Below are positions 26,468 through 35,915 of a stretch of DNA of 64,000 nucleotides, piece by piece (position 1 is the first letter of the stretch; the number at the start of each line of letters is the position of its first letter). The stretch is from Bin5 sp965242905. GTDB lineage: Bacteria > Chloroflexota > Anaerolineae > Caldilineales > Caldilineaceae. Where the stretch lies: NCBI GenBank assembly GCA_965242905.1, contig CBDETM010000002.1, positions 4,216,001 through 4,280,000 on the forward strand, given 5' to 3'. The position numbers were made by a program, and so were the translations under genes. The notes under the pieces were generated by a model that ran no database searches, had not been told where the DNA came from, and saw only the letters and a list, made by a program, of their open reading frames with translations.

Positions 26468-27625
26468 ATGAGCACCACCGAAGACATCTTTGCCGCCAGG
26501 GCCATTACGCAGGGACCGAAGCACCACTTCTTCGGCTACTACGGCATCTATCCCTGGGATGCCACCGGCAAATACCACCTCTGCCTCCAGTCCGATTTCC
26601 ACGATCGCCCGCCCGCTGACGGCGACACTGCCGTGATCGGCCTCGTCGATATGGAGACCGGCGCCTTCGAAGCCGTCGCCGAAACACAGGCCTGGAACCT
26701 GCAGCAGGGCTCCATGATGCACTGGCTACCCACCGCCCCCGACCGCCTCATCACCTACAACGCCCGCGACGACGACCGCTTCATCAGCGTCATCCAGGAC
26801 ATCCACACCGGGCACAAGCGCCTCCTGCCCTACCCCATCGCCGCCATCACCCGCGACGGCCACAAGGCTCTCGGCCTCAACTACGCCCGGCTCTGGGATA
26901 TGCGGCCCGTGGTCGGCTACCCCGGGCTAACCGACCCCAATGCAGATCAGAAACACCCTGCCGGCGACGGCCTCTACATCATGGATACCGCCACAGGCGA
27001 GGGCAAACTGCTCTTCTCCTACGAAGACGCCCGCGACTATCTCAGCGACTATCCCGAGATCCAGAACCACAAGCTCTGGTTCAACCACCCCTTCATCAAC
27101 CGCGACGACTCCCGCGTCGCCTTCGTCGTGGTCTACTGGGACGACGCCGGGGCCAGGAGAACGGTCTGCTTGTCGATGACCCTGGAGGGCGGAGACATTC
27201 GCATCATGAACGACCTCGCAACCTCGCACTGCGACTGGCGTACCAGAGACGTCATTCTCGGCTGGTTCAAGATGAAAGAGGGCACCAGCTTCTTCCTGGT
27301 CAACGACGCCACCGGTGAATTCGAGGCCGTCCGTCCCGATATCCTCTCCCGCGACGGGCACTGCAGCTTCACTCGCGACGGTGCCTGGATGCTCAACGAC
27401 GAATACCCCGACGAAAACGACCAGCGCGCCCTCTTCCTCTGGAACATGGCCGAAGAGCGTCTGGTCGTCCTGGGCCGCTTCCTCTCTCCCCCCTTCTTCC
27501 AGGACCAGATACGCTGCGACCTGCACCCCCGCTGGAGCCGTGACGAACGGCTCGTCAGCTTCGACTCGATCCACGAAGGCAGCCGCCAGATCTACGTTGT
27601 CGACGTCGCCGAGATTGTGGGCTGA
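26468..27625 (+). CDS. GPKHHFFGYY beta-propeller protein, paralogue 2
   Basis: 385 residues from the ATG at 26468 (GGAGA 4-8 nt upstream). It is close to paralogue 1 along its whole length: ITQGPKHHFFGYYGIYPWDA, LQSDFHDRPPADGDT, AWNLQQGSMMHW, DMRPVVGYPGLTDP, LWFNHPFINRDDSRVAFVV, RDGHCSFTRDGAWMLNDEYP and RCDLHPRWSRDERLVSFDS. It differs in losing the small residue pattern of paralogue 1 near SHCDWRTRDVILGWF. No signal peptide. The 83 nt spacing suits cotranscription with its neighbours. Retention of three near-full-length copies argues for distinct substrates or dosage rather than decay. Confidence 0.85.
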   Translation: MSTTEDIFAARAITQGPKHHFFGYYGIYPWDATGKYHLCLQSDFHDRPPADGDTAVIGLVDMETGAFEAVAETQAWNLQQGSMMHWLPTAPDRLITYNARDDDRFISVIQDIHTGHKRLLPYPIAAITRDGHKALGLNYARLWDMRPVVGYPGLTDPNADQKHPAGDGLYIMDTATGEGKLLFSYEDARDYLSDYPEIQNHKLWFNHPFINRDDSRVAFVVVYWDDAGARRTVCLSMTLEGGDIRIMNDLATSHCDWRTRDVILGWFKMKEGTSFFLVNDATGEFEAVRPDILSRDGHCSFTRDGAWMLNDEYPDENDQRALFLWNMAEERLVVLGRFLSPPFFQDQIRCDLHPRWSRDERLVSFDSIHEGSRQIYVVDVAEIVG

Positions 27626-27710
27626 TGAATCGCACACATTTTGTGTAGCACACAATGGTTGGAACCAAAACACGGGCTATTCGACACGGCCCCACCAAGC
27701 GGGAGAAAAC

Positions 27711-28874
27711 ATGAGTGCAGCAAAGGGTCGTCTGGTCGCAAGAGCAATTACCCAAGGGCCCAAGCACCACTTCTTCGGCTACTATGCCATCTGCCCTTGG
27801 GATGCAACCGGCCGCTACCATCTCTGCCTGCAGTCCGACTTCCACGATCGCCCCCCCGCCGCCGGCGACACCGCCGTCGTCGGCCTCGTGGACATGGAAA
27901 CCACCAACTTCGAAGGCGTCGCCGAAACCCAGGCCTGGAACCTGCAGCAAGGCGCCATGCTGCACTGGCTCGCGACCGCACCCGACCGGCTGATCACCTA
28001 CAACGCCCGTGACGACGACCGTTTCATCGCAATCGTGCAGGACGTCCACACAGGCCGCAAACGGGCCCTCCCCCACCCCATCGCCGCCATCACTCGCGAC
28101 GGCCGCAAAGCCCTCGGTCTCAACTACGCCCGCCTCAAAGCGATGCGGCCCGTTGTCGGTTACGCCGGCCTGCCCGATCCCTACGCCGACCAGAACCATC
28201 CCGCCGAGGACGGCCTCTACATCATGGACACGGAGACGGCAGAATCCCGCGTACTGGTTTCCTACGCAGAAGTACGTGACTTCCTCAGCCACAACGAAGA
28301 GCTGCAGGCAGGCAAGATCTGGTTCAACCACCCCTTCATCAACCGCGATGACACCCGCGTCTCCTTCGTTGTACGCGTCTACGACGAGAACAAAGAGATC
28401 GGCCAGACCACGATGCTCTCCGCCAACATGGAAGGAGGCGAGCTGCGTGCCATGACCGACCTCGGCGCATCCCACTGCGATTGGCTGACCGAGGAGCTGA
28501 TTTTCGGCTGGGTCACGATGAAGGAAGGGCCGGCCTACTACCTGATGAACGACACAACCTGCCAATACGAGGCAGTCCGCCCCGACGTCCTGACCAGGAA
28601 CGGCCACTGCAGCTTTACACAGGATGGGACGTGGCTGCTTACAGACGAGTACCCGGACGAAAACAGCAACCAGCCGCTCATCCTCTGGCACATGACCGAA
28701 GAACGCCTCGTGCATCTCGGCAGTTACCACGCCCCGCTCCCCTTCCGCGGCGAGATCCGTTGCGACCTGCATCCCCGCTGGAGCCGCGACGAGCGCATGG
28801 TTAGCTTCGACTCCATCCACGAAGGCAGCCGGCAGGTCTACGTCATCGACGTCTCAGAAGTCGTCGACCCCTAA
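27711..28874 (+). CDS. GPKHHFFGYY beta-propeller protein, paralogue 3
   Basis: 387 residues from the ATG at 27711 with the same GGGAGAAAAC leader as paralogue 2, so the ribosome-site region was duplicated with the gene. An upstream open frame to 27315 only continues through paralogue 2 out of frame. The conserved blocks are ITQGPKHHFFGYYAICPWDA, AWNLQQGAMLHW, AMRPVVGYAGLPDP, IWFNHPFINRDDTRVSFVV, SHCDWLTEELIFGWVTMKEG, RNGHCSFTQDG and RCDLHPRWSRDERMVSFDS. It is more like paralogue 1 than paralogue 2 in the middle section. Predicted cytoplasmic propeller; the catalytic role is unknown. Confidence 0.85.
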   Translation: MSAAKGRLVARAITQGPKHHFFGYYAICPWDATGRYHLCLQSDFHDRPPAAGDTAVVGLVDMETTNFEGVAETQAWNLQQGAMLHWLATAPDRLITYNARDDDRFIAIVQDVHTGRKRALPHPIAAITRDGRKALGLNYARLKAMRPVVGYAGLPDPYADQNHPAEDGLYIMDTETAESRVLVSYAEVRDFLSHNEELQAGKIWFNHPFINRDDTRVSFVVRVYDENKEIGQTTMLSANMEGGELRAMTDLGASHCDWLTEELIFGWVTMKEGPAYYLMNDTTCQYEAVRPDVLTRNGHCSFTQDGTWLLTDEYPDENSNQPLILWHMTEERLVHLGSYHAPLPFRGEIRCDLHPRWSRDERMVSFDSIHEGSRQVYVIDVSEVVDP

Positions 28875-28966
28875 GGGCACACGCCGGAGTGTTGCCCGCA
28901 GCGCAATCTGCCCAGGTTTGACCGGATGTTCATTTCGCCCTCAGCCCCAAACCAGAAGAGAAACAA

Positions 28967-30133
28967 ATGATTCCATCCCGCGCCATCACCTCAGGACCTA
29001 AGCACCACTGGTTCGGCTACTACGACAAACTGCAGTTCGACCCATCCGCCCGCTTCGCCTTGGGCATGCAGGTGGACTTCGAACACCGCGCCCCAACGCC
29101 GGAAGACGTAATCCGAGTCGGAATGGTCGATTTGGAGGACCGCGACCGCTGGATCGAACTGGGAGAAAGCCGCGCCTGGGGCTGGCAGGCCGGCTGCATG
29201 CTCCAGTGGCTTCCCCGATCGGCCCAGGAAATAATCTGGAATGACAGGATTGACGGCCGCTTCGTCAGCCACATCCTCAACATCGACACCGGCCGGACGC
29301 ACACACTCCCCCACCCCGTCTTCACCCTCAGTCCCGACGGCCGTACCGCCCTCTCCATCGACTTCCACCGCCTTGAAGACATGCGCCCCGGCTATGGCTA
29401 CATGGGCATCCCCGATCCCTGGCACGACGTGATGGCCCCCGAGGAGACCGGCATCCACAAAGTCGACCTCCGCACAGGCAAAAGCAATCTGATCGTCACC
29501 CTGGATGAAGTCGCGTCGATTCCCTATCCCCATGGAGACATCCAATCAGCAAAACACTATTTTAATGTCCTGATCTTCAATCCCGGCGGCACCCACTTCC
29601 TCTTCCTCCACCGCTGGCGCTTCGGCGACGGGCCCTTCCACACCCGCATGCTCACCGCCGCCGCCGACGGCTCAGACCTGACCGTCGTCGATCACTCCGG
29701 CCACACCTCCCACCTCATCTGGCGCGACGACCACCACATTCTGGCCTGGTCCCACCGCCCCTCCCACGGCGGCGCCTACTACATCTTCCCCAACGCCGAG
29801 GACGGTTCTCGCGGCCCCGACCGCATCGTGGGCAAAACCAGGATGCCGCTCAACGGCCACTGCACATATCTCTCCGACAACAACTGGATCCTCAACGACA
29901 CCTATCCACAGGGAGACGAACGCCTTCAGGACCTCTACCTCTACCATGTCCCGACCGACCGCCGCGTCGACCTCGGCCGGTTCCACTCGCCGCCGCCTTA
30001 CACCGATACCCTGCGCTGCGACCTCCACCCCCGTTCCAGCCCCGACGCCGCCAAAATCGTCATCGACTCCGCCCACGGCGGCAACGGTCGCCAAATGTAT
30101 CTCTTCGAGCTGGGCGACCTGGTCAGACTCTGA
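28967..30133 (+). CDS. GPKHHWFGYYDK beta-propeller protein, paralogue 4 (second subgroup)
   Basis: A 388-residue member of the same propeller family but of a second branch shared with paralogue 5: ITSGPKHHWFGYYDKLQFDP, VDFEHRAPTPEDVIRVGMVD, ESRAWGWQAGCMLQW, DMRPGYGYMGIPDP, HYFNVLIFNPGGTHFLFLHRW, GHTSHLIWRDDHHILAWSH, LNGHCTYLSDNNWILNDTYP and RCDLHPRSSPDAAKIVIDSAHGG. The shared His positions (HH, TSH, NGHC, DLHP, SAHGG) are kept. The ATG follows an AAGAGAAAC ribosome site. No signal peptide. Probably cytoplasmic; a lyase or sugar-recognition role is inference. Confidence 0.85.
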   Translation: MIPSRAITSGPKHHWFGYYDKLQFDPSARFALGMQVDFEHRAPTPEDVIRVGMVDLEDRDRWIELGESRAWGWQAGCMLQWLPRSAQEIIWNDRIDGRFVSHILNIDTGRTHTLPHPVFTLSPDGRTALSIDFHRLEDMRPGYGYMGIPDPWHDVMAPEETGIHKVDLRTGKSNLIVTLDEVASIPYPHGDIQSAKHYFNVLIFNPGGTHFLFLHRWRFGDGPFHTRMLTAAADGSDLTVVDHSGHTSHLIWRDDHHILAWSHRPSHGGAYYIFPNAEDGSRGPDRIVGKTRMPLNGHCTYLSDNNWILNDTYPQGDERLQDLYLYHVPTDRRVDLGRFHSPPPYTDTLRCDLHPRSSPDAAKIVIDSAHGGNGRQMYLFELGDLVRL

Positions 30134-30770
30134 GCTTTCGGCTGACAACAGGGCATCCGCATCCAATCGCGCCAAACCCTCAAGATATTGCCTCGATCAT
30201 GCAGGGAGTCCCTCCCTAAATGGGGTGAACTCTCGCAGTCCTCCGCCAGAGCCCTGACCAGGCCTGTCCGCGCTCCCTTCTGCGGCAGAGGAACAAGCAA
30301 CTCTCTCTCCTCTCTCCTCTTCACTCTCTCCTCGCATTTGGGCGGTCGGGCCTAGTCGGCCCTCCCTTGTGCGGGGGCTCCGCCCCCGCAACGCCCCCCC
30401 CAACAACATGCCTCATCGACCGGGTGTCGACATTGGTGACAGGTGCCTAATCGAAAGTGTCTGGCCAGACCACGTCCCGACAGTCCCCCGCTGACAATAC
30501 TGCGGCACTTTCTCCTCGCCCTCTTGCCTGCCCTGCGTCTCTCCAAAAGCCTGTAAGCAGTTCCCGCCAAAGCCGGCATGGATTCCCCATCAGACTGTTT
30601 CCCTAACAATACTGGGATGCACCCCATGTAAAGACGCCCCCTGTCCGCCCCCTTTTTGTGCTATAATGGCGCCAAACCAGAGAAGCAAACGCCCGTAACT
30701 TATCTCTCACGGCAAGCGAACCTCTGCAAAATCAGTACCATTGGCCCAAAGAATTTCATTTCAGGGCAAA
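30134..30770. other. Intergenic region with dispersed repeat copy B
   Basis: Contains a pyrimidine-rich run (about 30299-30334), repeat copy B (30340-30487) and a TATAAT hexamer at 30662-30667 that could serve the antitoxin remnant at 30771, although its -35 is poor. No protein-coding gene is recognised. Confidence 0.5.
30340..30487. repeat. Dispersed double-hairpin repeat, copy B (variant 1)
   Basis: The same GGGCGGTCGGGCC opening, double hairpin and ACGCCCCC segment as copies A, C and D. Its 3' half (ACAACATGCCTCATCGACC ... GACAGGTGCCTAATCGAAAG ... GGCCAGACC) matches copy A only. It is preceded by a CT-rich tract ending CTCCTCGC, as are copies C and D. Confidence 0.85.
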
Positions 30771-31007
30771 ATGGTACGACTTCACGCGACATGACGCGAC
30801 ACAAAAGACGTGCTTGCGATCGCACGAACTTTGGCGGAATACCACGGTTGCAGCCTCGAAAGTGCGACTTCCGAGTTGGCTCGGCAAGGTTCCAAAGGAA
30901 TCGAGACCCTGAAAGTCGACGCAGACATCCCTTCGTTTCGCGTCGCTCCTGATACTGAGCCGGTAACTAACGAGGATGTTAGGGCAGCCATGAGCGACTG
31001 GCCCTAA
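30771..31007 (+). pseudogene. VapB-like antitoxin remnant with in-frame TGA
   Basis: From ATG 30771 the frame reads MVRLHAT, then TGA at 30792, then RDTKDVLAIARTLAEYHG and on to a stop at 31007. The part after the stop (VLAIARTLAEYHGCSLESAT, SELARQGSKGIE, then TEPVTNEDVRAAM) resembles ribbon-helix-helix VapB-type antitoxins. The piece before it would supply the DNA-binding beta-strand, so the TGA looks like a nonsense mutation. A shorter product could start at GTG 30810 (65 residues) but would lack that strand. No PIN-domain toxin follows; a decamer repeat array starts 4 nt after the stop. Confidence 0.55.
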
Positions 31008-31010
31008 GCG

Positions 31011-31436
31011 CGCTCGTGAACGCATACAAACGCATGCAAACTCTTGTGAACGCTCGCAGACTCTCGTGAACGCATGCAAACGCAAGTAAACTCTTGTAAA
31101 CGCTCGCAGACTCTCGTGAACGCATGCAAACGCAAGCAGACTCTCGTGAACGCTCGCAGACTCTCGTGAATGCATACAAACGCAAGCAAACTCTTGTCAA
31201 CGCTCGCAGACTCTCATGAACGCATACAAACGCAAGCAAACTCTTGTCAACGCTCGCAGACTCTCGTGAACGCATACAAACGCAAGCAAACTCTTGTCAA
31301 CGCTCGCAGACGCTCATGAACGCATACAAACGCAAGTAAACTCTTGCAAACGCTCGCAGACTCTCGTGAAAGCATGCAAACGCAAGTAATCTCTTATGAA
31401 CGCTCGCAGACTCTCGTAAACTCTCGTATTCTCTTG
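31011..31436. repeat. Tandem array of exact 10 bp units with 50 bp higher-order period
   Basis: About 42 consecutive decamers without any phase slip. The recurring words are CGCTCGCAGA, CTCTCGTGAA, CGCATACAAA, CGCAAGCAAA and CTCTTGTCAA. In the middle (31201-31310) these five follow one another as a 50 bp unit. The spacing equals about one helical turn. It begins 4 nt after the antitoxin remnant and ends just before CTCTTGCCCG. There are no spacers, so it is not a CRISPR. Confidence 0.9.
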
Positions 31437-31802
31437 CCCGACACTCGCACTAGCGGGCCTGTACCTGCGACCCTCCACCATCGCCAGAACCGGAAGAACG
31501 AAAGACTTCGTTCATTCAACGCGCCCAGCGCTCATGAAAGATCGCTATCACACGAATTTGCCCTCGCCGTCCCGTTCAATCGCCCGCAAGGTACTTCTGC
31601 CCCAAATTGAAGACCCACCTCCTGATTTTTCCAACATTGACGAGAAGGTTCTTTCCCTTTAGAATGACGCAGGCTACGCAGCAACCATGCCCGCGAACTG
31701 TCATGACATCGCCAGACGACAGCGTCCCCGGTTGCGTCTGATGATGACAGTTCGCAAAAGGCAGTGGCGGCGAATCCCGCAGGCATCACAACAGAGGCTA
31801 CT
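31437..31802. other. Intergenic region without recognised gene
   Basis: 366 nt between the decamer array and the VCBS-like gene. There is no coding pattern on either strand. It contains TGATGATGACAGTT and the AGAGG ribosome site of the next gene. It presumably carries the promoter of the VCBS/solute-binding unit, but no clear -35/-10 pair is seen. Confidence 0.4.
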
Positions 31803-33037
31803 ATGACTGGTCCATTTCGTCTTGCCAACGAGGTCGACACAACCGGATTCGGCGATACCGGCATGCGCCTTGGCGACCTCGACGGCGACGGCGAGCTGGA
31901 AGCGGTCTTCTTCCAGGCCCGCGACTGCCACATCCCCCGCATGTCCGCCGGCGGCTACCGCCACGAAAAGCAGGTCCACTGCGTCACCGCCATGAAGCTC
32001 GACGGCGACGTCATGTGGCAGGAAGGCGCACCCCTCGGTACCGGCCACTGGGCTATGCACGATGTCGCCGCCGCCGTCAGCGACATCGATGGCGACGGCA
32101 AACCCGAAATCGTCTACGTAACCGAACGCGACGGCCGCAGCTACCTCAGAATCCTCGAAGGCGACCGCGGCTACTACCGCAAAGAGGTGGAAACCGGCCC
32201 TAACTGTGTACTCCAGCTCTGCGACATCCGCGGCCTCGGCGCCAGGCGCGACATTCTCGTCTCCACCTTCGTCAACCCCATCTACATCTACGACGACGAC
32301 CTGAACTGTCTCTGGAACTGCCACTTCTACGGCGGTGCCGGCCATTCTCACGACTTCTACGACATTGACGGCGACGGCAAGGAGGAGGCCTTCATCGGCT
32401 ACTGCTGCGTGCGCGCCGACGGCCTCAAAGTCTGGTGGCGGCCCGATCTCGAGCCCCACCTCGAGGAGATGACCCGCGCCCCCCACGTCGACCACCTGCA
32501 CGTCCACGACATCGACGAAGACGGCAAACCCGAACTGCTCATGGTCGCCGGCAAGGACCTGGTCGTCCTCGATGCCGCGACCGGCCAAGACCGCTGGATC
32601 TTCGAAGGCACGCACATCCAGACCTGCGCCGTGGGCAATTTCCGCCCCGAGATGGACGGCAAGCAGCTGTTTGTCACCGAACGCCGCCTCCACCGCGACC
32701 AGGCCCACATAGGCTTCCGTGCCTATCTCGTCGACTGCAACGGCAATGAGATCTGGCGCATGGAAAAGGCCGGCTACGGCAGAACAATTCGGTTGGCTGG
32801 CGCCGATTCAGATCTTATCTTCGCCGAATGTCAGGGAAAAAGCCCAAGCTCATCGACGGGCACGCAAACATTATTCAGGAGCTGGACATGCCGCTGCACA
32901 CCTACGCCGAAGACCGCTTCGACGACGGCGACACCGGCGTGCGTGCACTTTTCGAAATTGCCGATACCAACGGCGACGGCAAGCTGGAACTGTTGGGTTA
33001 CAACCGGACGCGCCTGTGGCATTGGGTGCAGGATTAG
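31803..33037 (+). CDS. VCBS/FG-GAP-type calcium-site propeller protein, frameshifted
   Basis: A protein of about 411 residues built from blades with DxDGDGxxE calcium-type loops: DLDGDGELEAV, DIDGDGKPEIVY, DIDGDGKEEAF, DIDEDGKPELLM, DTNGDGKLELLGY. The start is ATG 31803 (AGAGG 9 nt before). The first frame is good to ECQGK, then turns into nonsense; the correct continuation (KPKLIDGHANIIQELDMPLH ... WHWVQD, stop 33037) lies in another frame. Adding one A to the five-A run at 32837-32841 restores one frame, so this is a one-base deletion or a sequencing error. Such propellers occur in rhamnogalacturonan lyases (PL11) and in secreted glycan-binding proteins, but there is no signal peptide here. 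The product could act with the neighbouring binding proteins. Confidence 0.8.
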
Positions 33038-33125
33038 CCGATAGGAGTTGAAGGCTTTGTATCTCGTATTCGACGGTCAGTACTTGTAAACCTTTTGCAA
33101 CTGCGCACAATCAAGGAGAAAACGA

Positions 33126-35150
33126 ATGAAGAGCCTGAAAAACAGCAGTAACTGGATTTCGCGGCGCGAGTTCATGCGCGTTTCCGGTGTGGCCACCGCC
33201 GGTCTGGTGGCCGTAGCCTGCGGCGCCGGCGGAGAACCGCAGGAAGAAATGGCCGCCGAACCGGCCGCCGACGAAGCGCCGGCCGCAGAAGCCGCCGCCC
33301 CGGCTGCCTCGGACAGCATGTACAGCGAAGCCCCCATGCTGGCGGAAATGGTCGCCGCAGGCGATCTGCCCCCCGTTGACGAGCGGCTGCCTGCCAGTCC
33401 CGCTGTCTTGGAAGCCGTCGAGCAGGTTGGCGTGTACGGCGGTACCATCCGGCGCGGCTTCAAGGGCGTCTCCGACCGCTGGGGCCCGACCAAGATGCAG
33501 AACGAGTCCCTCACCTGGTACAACATGGACCTCACCCTGCGCCCCAACATGGTCGAATCCTGGGAAACCAACGATGACGCCACCGTTTGGACATTCAACC
33601 TGCGCGAGGGGCTGAAGTGGTCGGACGGATCGCCGTTCGACAGCGAAAGCTTCACGTGGTGGTACGAAAACCATTTCTCCAACGAGGACCTGACCCCCGC
33701 AGTCTCGATTCGCTGGGGAACCGGTACCCCGCGCGTACCCATGGTCGTGTCTGCCCCCGACAACAACACGGTCATGATGACCTTCGAACATCCCAAGCCC
33801 CTCTTCGCCTTCGATGTGACCCGCTCCCACTGTTTCTCGCCGGGCCACTACATGCAGCAGTTCCACATCGATCTGACCGATGACAAGGAAGGCCTTGAAG
33901 CGCAAATCGATGAAGCCGGCGTCGACTCCTGGGACCAGTACTACGTCGACCGCAACTGGTGGTACTTGAACCCGGACCGGCCCAACATCGGCCCTTGGCT
34001 GTCCAAGAACGAGCTCTCCTCCGAGCTGTTCCTGATGGAGCGCAACCCCTACTTCTGGCAGGTGGACGAGGAGGGCAAGCAGCTTCCCTACATCGACAAG
34101 GTGACACACCGCCTCTTCGACACCAACGACGTCTTCAACCTGCGCGTCATCAACGGCGAGGTCGACTTCCAGTCCCGTCACATCCAGACGGGCAACTTCA
34201 CGCTCTACAAAGAGAATGAAGATGCCGGCGAATACCGCGTCATCATCGGTACCTCGACCCGGCATGAAGTCGTGACCCCCAACCAGGGCGCACAGGACCC
34301 ACGCGTGCGCGAACTGTTCCAGAACCGCGACGTGCGCATCGCCATGTCACTGGCAGTCGACCGCGATGCACTCAACGAGCTCGTGTGGGACGGCCTATTG
34401 ACACCGCGTCAGTACAGTCCCCTCGATCAGTCGCCCCAGTACTACGCCAAGCTGACCGAAGCCTACGCCGGCTACGACCCCGACCGCGCCAACCAGCTCC
34501 TCGACGACGCCGGTTACGCCGAGCGCGATTCCGACGGCTTCAGGCTTTGGAAGGACGGCAGTGGCGAGACTCTGAGCTTCATCATCGAGGGCACCTCCCA
34601 GCCCGGCACGCCCGAAGAAGACTCGGTCCTCACCATCATCAAGTACTATGAAGATATCGGCCTCAAGGCCACCTACAAAGGCATGGAGCGGTCGCTCTAC
34701 ACAGAGCACTGGTCTGCCAATACCCAGGACGCTGTCTACTGGGGTGGCTATCGCGATCTGCTGCCCATTCTCACCCCGTCTCCTTGGATCGGTACTGAGC
34801 TCGACCGCCCCTGGGCAGGCGCCTTCGGCCGCTGGAAAGTCGACGAGAACGACGCCAATGGCGAACCGCCCCCGGACGGCCACTTCCTCTGGGACATCTG
34901 GGAGATCTGGGACCAGGTCAGCGCCGAGCCGGATCCCGCCAGACGCGACGAGTTGTTCTTCCAGATTCTTGACATCTGGGCCGAAGAGATTCCGATCGTC
35001 GGCTACCTCGGACAGTCCCCGGCCCTGATCATCATGAAGAACCAGATGCACAACTACATCTCAGGCCAGCCCGTCAATGACGGCCTGGAGGACGAGCACT
35101 TCCTGAATCCGCAGCTGCTCTTCTGGGAAGATCCTGAGAATCACATGTAG
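33126..35150 (+). CDS. ABC transporter solute-binding lipoprotein, family 5 (copy 2)
   Basis: A 674-residue family-5 binding protein. The leader has SRREFMRVSG and the lipobox VAVAC with C32, then a Glu/Ala linker and APMLAEMVAAGDLPPVDERLP. Internal landmarks: LREGLKWSDGSPFDSESFTW and RDVRIAMSLAVDRDALNELV. A CAAGGAGAAAACG ribosome site precedes the ATG, and it starts 88 nt after the VCBS-like gene. Ligand unknown; the propeller-rich context favours a sugar or oligosaccharide over peptides. Confidence 0.93.
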   Translation: MKSLKNSSNWISRREFMRVSGVATAGLVAVACGAGGEPQEEMAAEPAADEAPAAEAAAPAASDSMYSEAPMLAEMVAAGDLPPVDERLPASPAVLEAVEQVGVYGGTIRRGFKGVSDRWGPTKMQNESLTWYNMDLTLRPNMVESWETNDDATVWTFNLREGLKWSDGSPFDSESFTWWYENHFSNEDLTPAVSIRWGTGTPRVPMVVSAPDNNTVMMTFEHPKPLFAFDVTRSHCFSPGHYMQQFHIDLTDDKEGLEAQIDEAGVDSWDQYYVDRNWWYLNPDRPNIGPWLSKNELSSELFLMERNPYFWQVDEEGKQLPYIDKVTHRLFDTNDVFNLRVINGEVDFQSRHIQTGNFTLYKENEDAGEYRVIIGTSTRHEVVTPNQGAQDPRVRELFQNRDVRIAMSLAVDRDALNELVWDGLLTPRQYSPLDQSPQYYAKLTEAYAGYDPDRANQLLDDAGYAERDSDGFRLWKDGSGETLSFIIEGTSQPGTPEEDSVLTIIKYYEDIGLKATYKGMERSLYTEHWSANTQDAVYWGGYRDLLPILTPSPWIGTELDRPWAGAFGRWKVDENDANGEPPPDGHFLWDIWEIWDQVSAEPDPARRDELFFQILDIWAEEIPIVGYLGQSPALIIMKNQMHNYISGQPVNDGLEDEHFLNPQLLFWEDPENHM

Positions 35151-35314
35151 GGCGAAGTAAAGTACGGGAAACTTGCGATAGCGTGCGTGAGCACGCCGTC
35201 GCATTCGGGTTCCCGCTTTCGTGCAACGAATGCGGACGGCGCAACGGTTCCAATCCCCCACGCACCGTTGCGCCGTTCAAATCCGGCGCCCACCAACCGA
35301 GACTGGCAACCCCT

Positions 35315-35824
35315 ATGGCATCGACCGAACGGCCGGCCCGCCCGCGATTCACCTCAGTTAAAACCTACAAGCACGCAGCCGGCCATCCCACCTTCTGGTA
35401 TCCGCCTGAATGGCAGCTCCAGGAGACCGATACGCCCCATCCGGCCGTAAGCCTCTATCCGGATCCCTCCGACGAGGCCACCTTCATCTCCATTACAGTC
35501 CAGGATATGGGCCAGCCGCTGGCCGCGGAGGAGAGTTCGCTGCTCGCGGAAGGTATCGAGGAAGGGCTGAACCAACTTGATCAGTGTGTGGTCGAGAGGC
35601 TGGATGCCCTTGACGACGTGGGCGACTGGTGCCGGGAGTGGGTCTGCACCTTCGTGCAGGATGGGACCACCCGTCGCCGCCGTGCCCGTCTTTTCTGCGC
35701 CGCGCAATATCTGTATTCGGTCGTGGTTCAGGGCGCATCGACCGAGCGCTACGAATACTGGCGTGGCATGATGGAATGGGTCATGTTGACCGTCTCGAAT
35801 ACCACCGTCGATATGGGCTCGTAG
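35315..35824 (+). CDS. Hypothetical protein, PsbP/DUF1795-like fold possible
   Basis: 169 residues from the ATG at 35315. An upstream frame to 35183 has no typical start context and a Cys/Arg-rich noise pattern. The sequence has a compact alpha/beta look: HPTFWYPPEWQLQETDTP, VSLYPDPSDEATFISITVQD, a helix EESSLLAEGIEEGLNQLDQC, REWVCTFVQDGTTRRRRARL, LYSVVVQGASTERYEYWR. This order of strand, helix and strands resembles PsbP/Mog1-like fold proteins that monitor or bind membranes, but the match is by eye only. It lies between two binding-protein genes, with no signal peptide. Confidence 0.65.
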   Translation: MASTERPARPRFTSVKTYKHAAGHPTFWYPPEWQLQETDTPHPAVSLYPDPSDEATFISITVQDMGQPLAAEESSLLAEGIEEGLNQLDQCVVERLDALDDVGDWCREWVCTFVQDGTTRRRRARLFCAAQYLYSVVVQGASTERYEYWRGMMEWVMLTVSNTTVDMGS

Positions 35825-35915
35825 ACTGCCTCGCCCCGGGCAATCTCTGATCGTACATTGTCCCTGAGATTCCAAACACTCTTTTTTTCGTTTTGAGCGA
35901 AAGGAACAGAACACG

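Noticed and set aside
31011..31436. Possible CRISPR array or repetitive protein gene (long minus-strand open frames rich in Arg, Ser, Cys and Val)
   Set aside because: The units are contiguous decamers with no unique spacers, and no cas gene is nearby. The open frames only exist because the 10 bp units rarely make stops; a 50 bp period does not fit a codon repeat.
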